A DNA stretch of 64,000 nt from Membranipora membranacea (GCA_914767715.1 OU612067.1:21796162-21860161), one strand, 5' to 3'. Shown: positions 1 to 12,300, counted from the stretch's first letter. The notes: generated by a model not told the origin, from the sequence alone. Numbers and translations: made by a program.

Positions 1-190
1 ACCACAGTCAGCTCTTAATGTTTGGGAAGGCAATCAAGGCCTTAGAGGATTGTCAGCAACCGGCTATCGATGTGGACGCCTTACTGAGCACTCTCAGAGT
101 AGTGATGGAAAAAATGAGGAAAAGGAAATATGAAAGCTTGAGAATGAAAATAAGTAACAATGAAGATTATTTGTATAACTATGAGAGATA
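1..190 (+). CDS. Possible antisense terminal exon, LEDGF/HDGF integrase-binding-domain-like
   Basis: An open frame enters from the left edge and ends in TAA/TAG-type stop near 190. It reads KAIKALEDCQQPAIDVDAL, then STLRVVMEKMRK, then KISNNEDYLYNYER. Spacing and pattern (C/A-I-x-A-L, V..TL-K-x-R, then LYN) resemble the end of the LEDGF/HDGF integrase-binding domain. It lies on the plus strand inside an intron of the minus-strand AKR gene. The second copy at 57352-57537 has a 6-bp in-frame difference (RK present or absent). No upstream exons or PWWP domain are visible, so it may be a chance frame. Confidence 0.25.
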
Positions 191-1344
191 AAATATCACA
201 CCTGGCTATGGCTTGAACCTTTCATACTTACCATGGTCTATCTCGAGAGCCAATACAGGAGTGAGCTGTCACAGTGATTCCATGCTTAGCACAAAAATGC
301 CTCATCTTAGTCTGCTTAAAGTACGGGTGTACTTCAATCTTTAAAATTAGAATAAGTGGGTCAGTTGGCATAGATGAAGACATGATATGCTTCTGATGAT
401 TTAACGGGTTATATTACCAGTTCTTGACAATACAGGGGCAAATCTTGGCCTTTTTTGTTCAGAGTAAACATAGTTCATGTGCGTTGTGCAGCGTCAAATT
501 GAAGCTGCTATTTACTTCATTGTAAAAGGCAGCCTCGAGTTAGACACTGCTATCACAGCTGTAGTGGAGTAGCATTGATGATACGGGCCATATTGAAATG
601 AGTAGATCAGGGGCGAATTGTAACCTCTTTTGAAGTAGAGAACAAATTGACAAGCAGGCGTAGCGAGAACAATTTCGTGTGATCTTTACTGGCAGGCTGG
701 TGTAAGTATATAAGGGAAATTAATGTAAACTTATTCCAAAAATAGACCAATTCAGGGCGCCTCTGGAAGTGAAGTAGATATTTACTTCATCGGCATGACA
801 AAATATTCAGTTAAGCATTTTTAGGCCAATCTATTGAGCATTCCAGGGGCGGCAAAGCGTCCCTGTCTCCCCTAGAACTACGAGCCTGAAACGTAATAGC
901 TGTGATATTGGATCGAAAATTTCATAAACACCCACCTCCCATGTATCCTCTGTCGGTCCATCAGAGTATAGAAAGTTGTCGTTCTCATCCTCTGGGAATC
1001 GCTCTGGCCCCTCCTGCAATTATGAGCTACATTGAAATGACAGATCACATATTGTTATGCTAATATGTGACTTACAAGAGAACAACTGTGTGCCTGGTCT
1101 AGCTGGGGCAAGTTTTGTTTTAGCATAGACACAGATAATGGAAAATAAGGTCAAACCTTTTTTTGAATAGTTAACATTTTGGCTATTTTTCTTCGTATGT
1201 AGTATAAACATCACAAGGTCTGAAGTAGTAAAAGTTTAATCAAAATTTGAGGCTAGTGATAGTTTTAGCGCTCAAGCAATGCCTGGACGGATGGTATTAG
1301 CATTTCATTACCAACCAAAATCTAAGCAATGGTAACATCATCCT

Positions 1345-1560
1345 GGGGGGTCTTTCAATTAGAAAGAGAGATGCTTTACTAAAGCAAGTTATCACTATCA
1401 CATCGCTCAAAATTATCGCTCACGTGGTCTTTCAATTAGACAAAACCGTGTCCAGATCGCTCACTCAGAATGTATATAATTCCACCAATGAGTGAGCGAT
1501 CTAAGAGCGAGACCCCTAGCAGATTGCGATTTTGGCTGTTTCTAATTGAAAGATGCCTCC
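1345..1560. mobile_element. MITE, terminal inverted repeats about 21 bp
   Basis: The left end reads GGGGGGTCTTTCAATTAGAA and the right end ends CTAATTGAAAGATGCCTCC, an imperfect inverted pair. The body has several copies of the GAGTGAGCGATC motif and no coding capacity. A related copy in opposite orientation is at 25507-25749, so this is a dispersed non-autonomous DNA element. It sits inside the AKR pseudogene span. Confidence 0.7.
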
Positions 1561-3054
1561 TTGGCATCGTTTGAGCATTTATACCATCACCAGTGATAGA
1601 GTTTGTCTGTAGTAAGTATATCTTCCCTGTAAGCAGTAGGCCAATGCATGAGAAACAAATCTAGGTAATCTGTTTGCAGATCATCAAGTGTCGCCTGCAG
1701 CCCCTTGGTCACTAGATGTCGTCTGTGGTATGTGTTCCATAGCTACAATAATCAAAGGTTCACCACTCATTAGCTAACCAGAAAATGTGAAACACTCAGT
1801 AAATACAGAATAAGGTGCAGTCAGTATTTTGTTCCATTTGATGGACGACCAACTGGAAAAAAAGATGATAGTTCATCTGTCATACCATCAGTTTTGAAAA
1901 CATGTACATTTTATTGGGACAACCGACTGTCTTTGTTTACAGCTGTTTACAAACTAGTGTCACCCTTAGCCAGTCTGATGCCCAACTGTAAATCTACTGT
2001 AGCACATGTGTTTGAGGAATGCAATGACTTGCTATGAGCATAGTGCTAGTGCATAGTGCGTCTAACTGCTATTGCCAGAAATCTGAATCCCTTATATTTG
2101 AAACTCAAGCTGTGAGAATGATATCAGGTCATGCGTAATGTTAGTATCTCAAGGGTTAATTGTAGTGCCTGCATTATTTTTTTCCAATTTGATGATGCAA
2201 GTATTTACTCAACAATTTTAAAAGACCACAACTGTTTATATAGTTTAATTGCTTTGTCAGTCAGATTAAATAAGCCACAATAATCCAACCAATTAAACTC
2301 TGGTCAATAAAATATGAAAGCTACCTAGGATAGCTATAATTTGTGTGTATAATGGCAAGTTATAGTCAGCAGGTTGTTTTCAGAGTATCATCAAAGCCAG
2401 TCCCGCAGAAGGGGAGGCAGGGATGTTATGCCCCTAGATTGTTTAATAGAGTGGCCTAAATGCTATTATTTGGGACTTCCAACTGCTATTTGAAATAGCA
2501 TTGAGATCCTTTCCAGAAACTTAACGCTATCAGCCCATTCATGTTCACCCACCTTGCCTGTGATAAGAGATCCTGTCTCCTTACAGTATCATCATCTATT
2601 TTAGACTTGATCCACCTCCTTCTCATTACCATAACAATGAGCCGCGTCGATATGTCTGTATCCCGCCTCTATCGCATGCTTTGTCCCCTCATACGCATCC
2701 TCGGGTTTGGTCTATACAATCGAGAAGAAAGTCTCAATCCATTGTAGATGAACTTAGCTTGGCCTCGCTCGGCTATACCTATTGGAGTGAGGGTAGTGAT
2801 AGGGCCCCCCCTTCCTGGATCTACGCAAAACTATCTAGAGAGAGTCTAATATCCCACAATGCAGTTCATACTCAGCTCAGGATGATGATGATGTCAATCG
2901 ACAGTGTTTCATGCAGGTGGAGTTATGATATAACAACAATTAGAACCTATCTTACCTTCAAAGTCCCGTATCCTAAGATAGGCATTGTGACTCCATTACC
3001 CAATGTAACACGGGGCATCTCCATGCCAAGCTGTTGGATTGCTCGTCGAATCAT

Positions 3055-4221
3055 TATTTGTAATTGGAGGAACTAATCTAAAGAAAACTTCACCCAGTCC
3101 TGCCTCAAAATTGAGTGAGGCTGAAAATCCAGGTTAGGCTCAATAGCAGATTCACCTCTGCTGGGAGTTTGACAGGGCTTGTTATTTATTACAGTATAAA
3201 CATCAGTGAATTGTTATTGTGGTGACCTGTCATATTAATTTTTAACCAGCCCCTATATAAATAAACAAAGGTACTCCCAATTTACCTGCTGCACTTGAGA
3301 TCTGTCTCTTCTCAGCCAACAATAACAAATGTATCAAATCCAACAGGTTCAAGATTTAAGAATATTTGTATCATAGCTCTCAGCCTACGATGGCGAACTA
3401 GTCATGTTACATATAATACCAACAACCTGCATTCTCTGCCAAGGCTATTTATATAGATAATATCTCATGGAACATGAATTCTGTTCCAGATAGGTACAAA
3501 CATTAATTACGTTAATTACTTATTGTGTGATTCAGAAATTATGGCTGTTGCTTTTTTGATTTTTTCCCAATGAAGGTCTAATGTAGCGTCTATTTTCATG
3601 TCTATGTCTAGCTCTTTCTCAGGACAGGTCTACAGTTCAGTATCCAATATAGATGAATAAAAAGATCAAAAAGTCATAGCGTCGCTCTATTTATAACATA
3701 GTTTCCTAGATCATGAATCAGGTTGGCCTGTCTTGACAAGCTTTATTTGGTGGGCATGTCAATACAGACAAGGATCAGCTGGGCATAAATGATGATCGGT
3801 CTCGGAACTTTGATCAAATTCGAATTTTTTCAGTTCTGAGCTTATAGTTTTTAATCCCACCCACTCACTAACTTATACATACAGAACTTATTGAAATCAC
3901 TGAAGTGAAAAGTGAAAAGTTTCTAAATTTATTTTATTTTTCTATTTGTTGCAAATACTTAAAAATATGACAAAAAGATCACAGCAGAATATCAAAGTAA
4001 ATATGTATGTATAGCATTTAATATATCTTTGCAAATAAAGTACATATTGAAAAATTGTGCTCTGTAGATTAACAATAAAAGACAGTTTCTAAAAAACTGT
4101 TGAAAAATAAGGTATTAGTATCTTAAAAAAACTTGGCAGACTGACCAGTCTGTTCTATAACAGAACTTTCGGCAGTTTACTCGCTGTTTGGGGATCCTAC
4201 ACATGCTGGATAGAAGTGTGT
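3055..4221. other. Intergenic, no gene seen
   Basis: AT-rich sequence with no convincing exon. The stretch near 3724-3770 contains a partial relative of the tcttgacaagcttt inverted-repeat family that is complete at 27464-27537. Confidence 0.5.
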
Positions 4222-4225
4222 CCAG

Positions 4226-4695
4226 TGTCGGGAAATTCTATCTTGTCAGGATAGCCAGCATGGGCTTGACATAATTATTCCCGATCTCCAACTTGTTCTG
4301 ATGAACGCGTAAGGCTTAACGGCAACCTGCCAGTCGAAAAGTCTGTTTAAATCAAGGCTACCAGCCAGGCATAAAAATGTGTGGTTTATCAACTATACTA
4401 TGATTTTATTGTGTACTAACTATCTAACTAAAACTAACAGAGTTACAAAGATTTAATGTATAAATCAGTAAAAATGATCAGTGCGTTTAGTCTCGTCCGC
4501 TAGCAAGCATGATGTGTCAAGTTGTAAGAGGGAAGAGTGTAAGCTTGCTAAAAATAGTTACAGTCGTAGCATTAATAATGGATTATTATAACAGACAAAA
4601 CATGTGTAGGAATAGAATGTATGATTAGAATGTATGAATAGAATGTGTCCTCAGTGCTTAATATATATAACAGTCAAAGACTGAAATTCCCCACA
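4226..4695 (-). repeat. Left LTR (3' LTR of the minus-strand element)
   Basis: 470 bp, TGTCGGGAAATTC to CCCCACA on the plus strand. Aligns over its whole length with 8188-8657. Confidence 0.93.
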
Positions 4696-5217
4696 CTCTC
4701 CCACTAGATACAAATTAATTATGTTGGTAAATCGGAGCAAAACGAATTAATTATTTATCTCAAACTTTAAAAAAAGGGGAATTGTAAAAATCAGCTTAAA
4801 CATAGAATGTCTGTCAGCTCGTCGGCAGTTGGGTCGAGAGTAGCGATGTATCGGTGAATTGCTTCATCTGTGTTGGTAGGAGCCAGTGAGTTAGATGCAA
4901 GAGTTAGAGCTGCTGGTTTCACCTGACGGTAGATGTAGAAGTGTTGTTGGCGGCTGGAGGACTGAGATAAGCGTATTCTGTGTATATTCAGTGATAGATA
5001 TGCAATGGTATACAGCATACCTGTGCATAAGTGCAGATTAATACAATAATATAATATTTTGTTTGTCTTTTACATGCGTCCACGCTTTAATAAGTGTTAG
5101 TTTACAACATGTATTTTCTGGGTTCTCTTTATTATTAAAAATCACTACAGGTTAATAATTATCTAATTATAATATTGATGTGTAGCCTAATATATAATCG
5201 GCTAGATATTTTCACAA

Positions 5218-6347
5218 TCACCCAATGCCTGTATCCAGTGCGGTGATTATGTTATTTGTTGTTTCGTCATCTCCTATTGAGACAGATTGGCCTGTGTCAT
5301 CAGGCTTTCCTGTTATTTCTATAAGGTGTTTTATTGGTTTTGTGTCCAGTAAAGCCGGAATAGAATGATTAACCGACTTTGTTGGACAGATAAGTGAATC
5401 ACCTTGACAGAAAACATCGGAGTATTTTGTAAATAAATTTACTATTGCTCCTTTGTGGTCAGCTGATTTCATCCCTTGAGTAGTTGTGCTACAAAGCTCT
5501 TTCATGTGGTTTGGCACTATGCTGTCATAATGGTCACCCAGCTTTGAAGCTATACCCTTGCTTTGTTGTTCAATATTTTCACTTCGGCTCAAAACATCTC
5601 CAATGTTTACTAAATTAAATGCCTGTCCCATTGTATTTTGTGGCTTCATGATGTTGCCTGTTTTGTTGTTTACAAGCTGATCATCTTTTGATAGTGATAT
5701 GATATCAGCAGAAACAGTTCCGGCTCTGGTTTCATCCTCTACTACAATTTTATTCAGCCCACCTGGCTCCCACAGCTTCAATGCCACCAAAACATTTTCT
5801 GGCATTTTATGATTCATTTTAGTTCCTGTTACACCGCACATGCCTCTGGTATTATTACATAACTTTGTATGAATAGCCATCTCAGGTCCTACTGGGGTTA
5901 TTGTATCACGCATAACTTGGATATTGCTTACAAGCAAATCCCCTAATCTGCCAACACATAACAGATTTTTATTATTGATATACAGTGACGCTTTCTTGAA
6001 GCTTAGTGTACACCCGCTCGCTTTGAAAAACGACATTCCGAGTATAGCATCATGTGTAATTCTACTCACAATGAATTCCTCAACAAATTTCTCTCCTCGC
6101 ACTGAACATTGCAGCTTGATTTTCCCTATGAGGGGTAGTTTTGACCCATCTGCCATTACCCCAGATTTTTCCAGAGGCTCAATTTCAGATCTGAGAGATT
6201 TTGGGAGTCTATCATACACATGCCTTGATAATACAGATTTAGAACACCCAGAGTCAAGTAAATACTGTATACTCTTTCCACCAGCCTTGCCTGGCATATA
6301 ATAACAGGAATCCGACTCGTAATGACACAATTCATTACAGCTGACAA
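5218..6347 (-). CDS. Retropepsin-like aspartic protease domain of the LTR element
   Basis: An open frame of 370 aa. Near its N-terminus it has LLDSGCSKSVLS, the DSG active-site loop of retroviral-type proteases. About 70 residues on, it has ITHDAILGMSF, the second hydrophobic signature (A-I-L-G-M). The remaining 230 residues are low-similarity linker. They end in DTGIG and a stop where reverse transcriptase would normally begin. It follows the gag and zinc-knuckle frames, apparently in another frame, which implies frameshifting or decay. The polypeptide would process Gag if active. Confidence 0.75.
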
Positions 6348-6350
6348 CCT

Positions 6351-6638
6351 TTATGTCATTTTCCCACTGTTATTTTCACAGAGTCTTTCCTCAAGTATTT
6401 TTGATTCTGCTATTCTATCTCTTTCTACTAGGCTGGTGATGCTCCTCTGTCTACAGATTGAGCCAACCTCATCAGTTTGAGACACACTAGACTGGTCGGA
6501 AATTTTCCCAAATTTACTGCTTGGATCAGCTTTCGAAGCCTGATCACATTCACTTTCCGCAGTGTTCAATGGGGTTTGATTTCCATGCTCAGCACTAGGA
6601 TTTTTGTCCACTTTTTGATGGTTGCCCAACTTAGACAT
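6351..6638 (-). CDS. Linker open frame of the LTR element between zinc knuckle and protease
   Basis: 95 codons, Ser/Asp/Glu-rich (SSKFGKISDQSSVSQTDEVG), no recognisable fold. It opens upstream beyond its first ATG (VNSPATDEPNLLQEKAGVN precedes it). It is therefore probably part of one Gag-Pro precursor broken by frame changes, not a separate gene. Confidence 0.4.
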   Translation of the reverse strand: MSKLGNHQKVDKNPSAEHGNQTPLNTAESECDQASKADPSSKFGKISDQSSVSQTDEVGSICRQRSITSLVERDRIAESKILEERLCENNSGKMT

Positions 6639-6674
6639 ATTTACACCAGCCTTTTCTTGTAAAAGGTTAGGTTC

Positions 6675-7615
6675 ATCAGTAGCTGGTGAGTTTACTGAGA
6701 ACCTGTGGAGTTTACCTGATTTTCATTAGGACATTCCCTTGCCATATGATTTTCTGAGCCACATGAATAGCATGCTCGTTTTCTCTACCTAGTGTTTTGG
6801 ACACTGGCCAACTTTTCTACATTTTTTGTATTCCTATCCAATATCTCCATTATTTTTATAAGAATTTGCGTTTGTTTAGCTATTTCACTACTGGTGCTCT
6901 CAGTGACTTTAGCTTTGGGTTTATTTTGATAATCACTATGTGTTGAGTGCATACCTACAGTATTACAGTCAAAATCAACTTCACTTTCAAAGTCAGATTT
7001 TTCTGGATAGCTTACAACATTTATTTGCGGCCTTTGTCTGAGGTTGGAGCCAGCCTGAACATAATCATCTGAAGCCCGACATATTTCCGCTACAGTGTTG
7101 AGCTCTATTGTCATTAGATGTCTCAATAACTGACGATTTTCTATGCACCTGCGCACATTTTCTACGGCGATATCTTCTTGATGAGCAGCGCCCATGTTTG
7201 GATACGCAATTCTTACTAATTTTAGAATTTCTACTCCTAGTGAGTGAAACTTTTGACCTGGTTCTTTTCTTACAGTGGACAATTTGTCCCGAGCTTGCCT
7301 CTGTGTTAGACCAAACCTGGCTCTCAGGTTAACAAATACCGCTTCTACATTATCTCCTCTTGCACATTCTTGTGCTTGTTTTTCGAGACACAGTCTGATG
7401 TTTAAATGGGCTGCCTGGGGATTCCAGTTGTTGGCTTGGGCCACATCAGTGAATTTTTGAATGAATAATTCAATATCTTCACTTCCATCATACTGTGGCG
7501 GTTTAAAGTGGTCTCTCCCACCATTCGTTTGCCTGAAGGCATTTCGGAAGGCGTTTGCTAGATGGTCTGCTTCATCAGCCGGCTGTTGCCTGGCAGCATT
7601 ACCTCTGTTTGCCAT
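6675..7615 (-). CDS. Gag capsid followed by an amber codon and an in-frame CCHC zinc knuckle
   Basis: The first 276 codons (7615-6785) encode a Ty3-like capsid: a charged N-terminus, then FKPPQYDGSEDIELFIQKF and a helical region ending VQNTR. A TAG follows. The same frame then continues through ACYSCGSENHMAREC, a perfect CX2CX4HX4C RNA-binding knuckle, to a TAA near 6690. Either the TAG is a nonsense mutation or it is read through to add the knuckle. The knuckle normally binds the genomic RNA during particle assembly. Confidence 0.75.
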
Positions 7616-7654
7616 ATTTTTGTGCTAAATTATACTCTGAGTTTCATACAGCTA

Positions 7655-8110
7655 GTTCTCTGGTCTACTATTTTAGCAGAGCTGTGAGAGTTTTTCTTAG
7701 TATTACTGATTTGAATGTTGATATACCTCTTCGTGGTCTACTATTTTAGTAGCGCTGTGAGAGCTTGTATTGTATTAATAATTTGAAATGTTGATATACC
7801 TCTTTGCGGTCTACTATTTTAGTAGCGCTGTCAGAGTTTGTATAGTATTGATAGACTAAGGAAAAAGATATTTATGCCCAAAAAATTCTTAAAATAATTA
7901 TTTTCTCTGGTCTGGTCACTACAGAAGTTCTCTGGTCTACATTTTAGTAGAGCTGTGAGCGCAGCGACATTCTTTGACCAACAATAACGACAAAAAGCGT
8001 AAAGTATTTTGTTCACAAAAATATCTTGTAATAAATATTTGCTCTGGTCTGGTCACTACAAAAGTTCTTTGGTCTACATTTTAGAAGAGCTGGGAGCGTA
8101 ATGACATTCT
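7655..8110. repeat. Tandem repeats in the leader of the LTR element
   Basis: The phrase ggtctactattttag recurs at 7662, 7735 and 7809 (period about 73). A related ggtctacattttag recurs at 7933 and 8070. They lie between the primer-binding site and the gag start, in the untranslated leader. Confidence 0.8.
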
Positions 8111-8187
8111 TAGAACGGCAAGGAAAAGTCCTTTCAATAAATTTCCAGATTACCTACCTTACGCGTCCATCCCACTTCTGACACCAG

Positions 8188-8657
8188 TGTCGGGAAATTC
8201 TATCTTGTCAGGATAGCCAGCATGGGCTTGGCATAATTATTCCCGATCTCCAACTTGTTCTGATGAACGCGTAAGGCTTAACGGCAACCTGCCAGTCGAA
8301 AAGTCTGTTTAAATCAAGGCTACCAGCCAGGCATAAAAATGTGTGGTTTATCAACTATACTATGATTTTATTGTGTACTAACTATCTAACTAAAACTAAC
8401 AGAGTTACAAAGATTTAATGTATAAATCATTAAAAATGATCAGAGCGTTTAGTCTCTTCCGCTAGCAAACATGATTTGTCAAGTTGTAAGAGGGAAGAGT
8501 GTAAGCTTGCTAAAAATAGTTACAGTCGTAGCATTAATAAAGGATTATTATAACAGACAAAACATGTGTAGGAATAGAATGTATGATTAGAATGTATGAA
8601 TAGAATGTGTCCTCAGTGCTTAATATATATAACAGTCACAGACTGAAATTCTCCACA
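8188..8657 (-). repeat. Right LTR (5' LTR of the minus-strand element)
   Basis: 470 bp, pairs with 4226-4695. The tRNA-Leu primer-binding site lies immediately inside it at 8169-8186. Confidence 0.93.
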
Positions 8658-8805
8658 CCAGCTCTAAAAGGGGGTCAGCACTAGAAATCATACATAGAGC
8701 GCTGGACAGATTGATAATCTAGGATGCTTTGCAGTTTTTTCAGCTGCTGGAGATGTTTTTTGTCTTCATTGGAGAGGTATTCGTTGCCTGGATCAATTCC
8801 AAATG

Positions 8806-9372
8806 TTATTTTCTCCCCTCAGTAAAAAAAAAAGCAGCAGCAATAGAAGCTAACAAACACAAACAGGCCCATATGAAACTTGTTAAGAGCAGCGTTGACA
8901 ATTCTGCTTTATTACGAGGCATCGGATGGCTTTCATTACAGCCGGACTCTGGAGCGGCAGCGCAAATCATTCTCATGAGACTATCTTTTGTACGCTTAGA
9001 TTTTTGGAGAGGATCTGTACTGCTCATAACAGGAGGAAGAACAAGGTTCTTCTGAAGTGTATTCCGCGATTCTGGAGACTGATCATACCGGTCTCCCTCA
9101 TTCTTCTTCATGTCCATAACAGCATTTGTAACCATCTCATGTATGGTTGTCTTCCCATCAGCTTTAGCAAACTGTCTGGCTATGGCTCCAGTAAAAGCTC
9201 CTCTGACAGCCATCTTTCCGATCACTGTTGACATCAGTAGCAGTGTATGAGGCCTCTTAAATACAACGTGGTTCATCTCATTAGGATTAGCTGCCTTTGC
9301 ATCAAAATGGCTTGTGGAAGGTCCAGCTACTTGCGGAGGGTTGTAATTTTGGCAGGCCTGAATTATGGCAAT
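8806..9372 (-). CDS. Terminal exon: caspase p20 end, p10 half and membrane anchor
   Basis: 188 codons after an ATTGTAG acceptor. It begins [10 protein letters not shown] with the active-site cysteine at codon 7, as in caspases with QAC-x-G. The p10-like part follows. It then has a Lys/Arg-rich stretch ([14 protein letters not shown]) before a single transmembrane helix and the TEGRK terminus. Basic residues before the helix and only a few after it fit an N-cytosolic tail anchor. The enclosing gene is described at 8806-17680. Confidence 0.85.
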   Translation of the reverse strand: MAIIQACQNYNPPQVAGPSTSHFDAKAANPNEMNHVVFKRPHTLLLMSTVIGKMAVRGAFTGAIARQFAKADGKTTIHEMVTNAVMDMKKNEGDRYDQSPESRNTLQKNLVLPPVMSSTDPLQKSKRTKDSLMRMICAAAPESGCNESHPMPRNKAELSTLLLTSFIWACLCLLASIAAAFFFTEGRK

Positions 9373-12300
9373 CTACAATGTGTAATATTATATTGACTGA
9401 CTACAAGTATTTTGAAAGTATGATTTAGTGTGCAACCATAGTTACAATTTTATTTTGTTTGATAGTCAACGGATGGTGGTTCTTCGAATGAGAAATTATC
9501 ACATCATCAGCACATGCCACATATTAAACCATTTTTTGATCTCAGCTCGTTTGCTGCCGTTGAGTATTGAAAAATGAATACATACCATTGGGACTTGTTC
9601 AGACAACTTATTATCTAGTATCTGTAGAACATCAGTGATGGGCATATAGGAGCCATTGCAGCCATACAGCATTCCGGCTTTTCCATGGGTCATGAGGGAG
9701 ATGACAAGAAGGGAGATCCCTTGGGATGGAAGCTCATCAATTCTGTGACGCAGGTCTAATGCACTTTTCCATTCTATCTTCTGAGTCTCGCATCCTGCTG
9801 TGACTAGGCTGTCAGCCATCTTATTAGCTTCATCTTCAGCATCAGGCCTATTCTCGGTGTTGAAAAGCACCAGACCGTATCTCTTCATGTGATCTTGATG
9901 ATGTGGTATGATGTACTGGTCACTCTGAACAAACAGTTGATTGATGTCGTTTGCGTCTAGTTGATGTTTCTCTATGAGCTCCTTCAGTATCTGTGACTTG
10001 TCACCTGAGTAAAATTAGAATTCAAGTCAAAGAAATATAGACAACCTGCAGCTTTGCATTATGTTGTATATATTGCATTATACATGTATATTTAAACACT
10101 AATGTGACTTGTGAGATTGTCACACATTGAGTCGTATTTTAGCTGGTGTGGCTGATTGGCTATCCTCATAAATATGAATTGATGTACCCACAAAATATCT
10201 CTGCTAGCTGTGCCACTCGGTGACACATTACTGACTAACATGTGAGTTTATACAGAAGATTATAGTTGTAGCACATGACTGCGGACATCGGTTAAAATGT
10301 TAATCGTAACACGTATATCACTAGAATCAAATTAGCGGACTTTAAAAAAAAGTCATTGGTCATTGGTTCATTTGCTTGGTTTTCGAGTAGCTCCCTTTGT
10401 ACGGTCACACTATGATGATCAAAATTTCTCTAGTTTTATAAGTTTGAATCTGAAATTCATTCGGAAACTTACTTGATAAGACAAGCTTTGATATGTAGTC
10501 TTGTAGTTCAGTATGACCAGCCTCTGTTATGCTTGAACCTAAAATATTCGCAAAATTTCATTGATAATGAAAAAAGTTTTCCATGCACACTAAAAGCAGT
10601 GTCTGGGAGGGCTGCTGAAGATGGGTTCAAAGTAGGTTAGCAGCAACCATAGTGGCGCAGCACAGGGATATTGTGCTTAAAGTTCATTCTACAATAGCAT
10701 TTGCCTTTTCCATGTCACTAAAACACTTTACACTATGATAATACAATTTTTATGAGTTTTACATACATGGATACATAAGTGGTTGTGGAACAAGTCGGTT
10801 CTCTTTTTTCTCCACTTCCTTTCTGCAGACAAACTTCTCATATCCAGTATAGCTGGGAGCTAGTTCTCTAGAACTATCTGGAACATCCACTTGGTACCAA
10901 TCAGGATCAACAGCTGTTTGTGGGTCTAGTTTGTTGATTAGTAGGCAGTGAGAACAGTAGAATACACTCTCATAACGAACTCCTTTCCACACAGATTTGA
11001 GTTCGGTGGTGAGCTTTCTCAGGGTCGAAATCTGCTCTTCTCTTGCTTCACAGAGTCTTTTCTGAGGTGTCAGAGTGATTAGAGTGACACGCTTTTCACC
11101 TGCATTGTGAAGGAGGTGTTCGATTATCCCATTACTCTTGGTCACAGTAGCACCATTCTCACCTGCCTCTGGAAAGTTTGAAGGATTAGAATTCATGTCT
11201 AGATAGGTGGCAGTGATGAGGGAGAAGATGTAGCTGGGTATGGGTAGACCTCGTAGATGAAGATCGACCTTCAACGGCATCAGTTGATTGTACACTTCAG
11301 GGGCTGTTATTGTTCGGCTGGCAAAATACGGTACAATGTATTTCTGATTGCTTATTGCAGCATTTGAACCGCATAGATGCACAAGATGAAATGTTCTTAG
11401 GATTTCAATGGACACATCGGCAGGGAGTCGGGATTCTTGCTCTAAGAGGTGTAGAAGCAGAGGTGCATCCATCACTCCTGTGTCATTGAATGTGTCTATC
11501 ATCTCTTTGTATCTGCTCTTTTCTATGGTTTTTCCGTCAACAAGAGAGAATGGAATAAATTTATCTAGCCTTTTGTACATGGACTCCTCCAGTGTGTGGT
11601 TGTATAGGACTTCTATCACACTTGTTATGACTTTTGAGCGATGGAATATAAAGTTTGATAGCTTGTCTAGTCTCCTGAACCACATTATTTGACTTATTTC
11701 ATGAAGATACTCGAGAGTGACATGTCCTTTATCATCAGGAAATTCTTTCTCTATTTCAGACAGGGTGAGCATGGGCTTGTCAGAGTGTTGGACTAGCTTC
11801 TGTAGTATTCGATACCAGCTACCGGGAATCTCAGTGATTAATCCTGCACCAGCTGCTATGATAGCATTTTTCAGCTCGTCGATTTCAGGCTGTCCGGATG
11901 TCTTCGAGAAGTGATGGATGTCACAAGACCTTATCAGGACTTCTGAGGTGTTGGCGAAGCTGGTCATGGTAAAGATCGGGTTACTGTCATTTTTCAAGTT
12001 CTGATTGACATTATTTTCTGCTTGGATTATACGTTGGCGCAATTTCTCAGTGACTTTGAGTAGTTGATGAGTCGTCTGTTCAACCTTATCAGGTATACTG
12101 TCACAGTGAGTGAGGACTACTACAGGTCTCTTCAGTTGAGGACACGCAATGTAGAGGTGGGATAACCACTCAATACAAAGCTCTTGACAGGCAGATTCCT
12201 CATCTTTCTCTAAAGCTAATCTATCAAACTCAGCAATGTCTATCACTAGCAGCGGTACACATTTTGTCTTAAAAGTCAGTCTATAGGAAAATTGATAGAT

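Larger units (their letters stand above)
1..3054 (-). pseudogene. Aldo-keto reductase (AKR1-like) pseudogene, 3' end outside the window
   Basis: AKRs are cytosolic NADPH-dependent carbonyl reductases with a TIM-barrel fold. Exons read on the minus strand. 2956-3054 starts MIRRAIQQLGMEMPRV and carries the N-terminal VTMPILGYGT strand. 2553-2711 carries GYRHIDAAHCYGNEKEV with the catalytic Asp and Tyr. 1626-1742 carries DYLDLFLMHWP with the catalytic His. 936-1013 is 78 nt (FPEDENDNFLYSDG..TWE). 232-338 carries IEVHPYFKQTKMRHFC..GSRDRPW. Lengths of 117 and 78 nt match vertebrate AKR1C exons as I recall them. Lesions: a frameshift after KEVDQV in exon 2, a second one-base loss in its DLFITGK motif, a destroyed donor after exon 3 (AGG followed by GAAGAT instead of GT), and no exon equivalent to human exon 5 between 338 and 936. 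The last exons lie before position 1. I judge it a pseudogene. Confidence 0.82.
4222..8661 (-). mobile_element. LTR retrotransposon, gag-protease only, tRNA-Leu primed
   Basis: Two 470-bp LTRs (4226-4695 and 8188-8657) start TG and end CA and are flanked by the 4-bp duplication CCAG (4222-4225, 8658-8661). They differ at roughly ten positions (about 2%). On the minus strand the primer-binding site TGGTGTCAGAAGTGGGAT (8186-8169) lies 1 nt inside the right LTR and is complementary to the 3' end of tRNA-Leu. A purine tract AGTGGGAGAG (4705-4696) abuts the left LTR. The interior codes for gag, a zinc knuckle and a retropepsin-like domain. No reverse transcriptase, RNase H or integrase is present, so it would depend on another element. 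The AKR pseudogene lies to its left and the caspase gene to its right. Confidence 0.93.

Noticed and set aside
2541-3076. Plus-strand frames of 68 and 131 codons
   Set aside because: They overlap AKR exons 1 and 2 on the minus strand, which show clear family motifs.
5924-7749. Several plus-strand open frames of 60-125 codons
   Set aside because: They are antisense to gag and protease of the LTR element and have no protein features.
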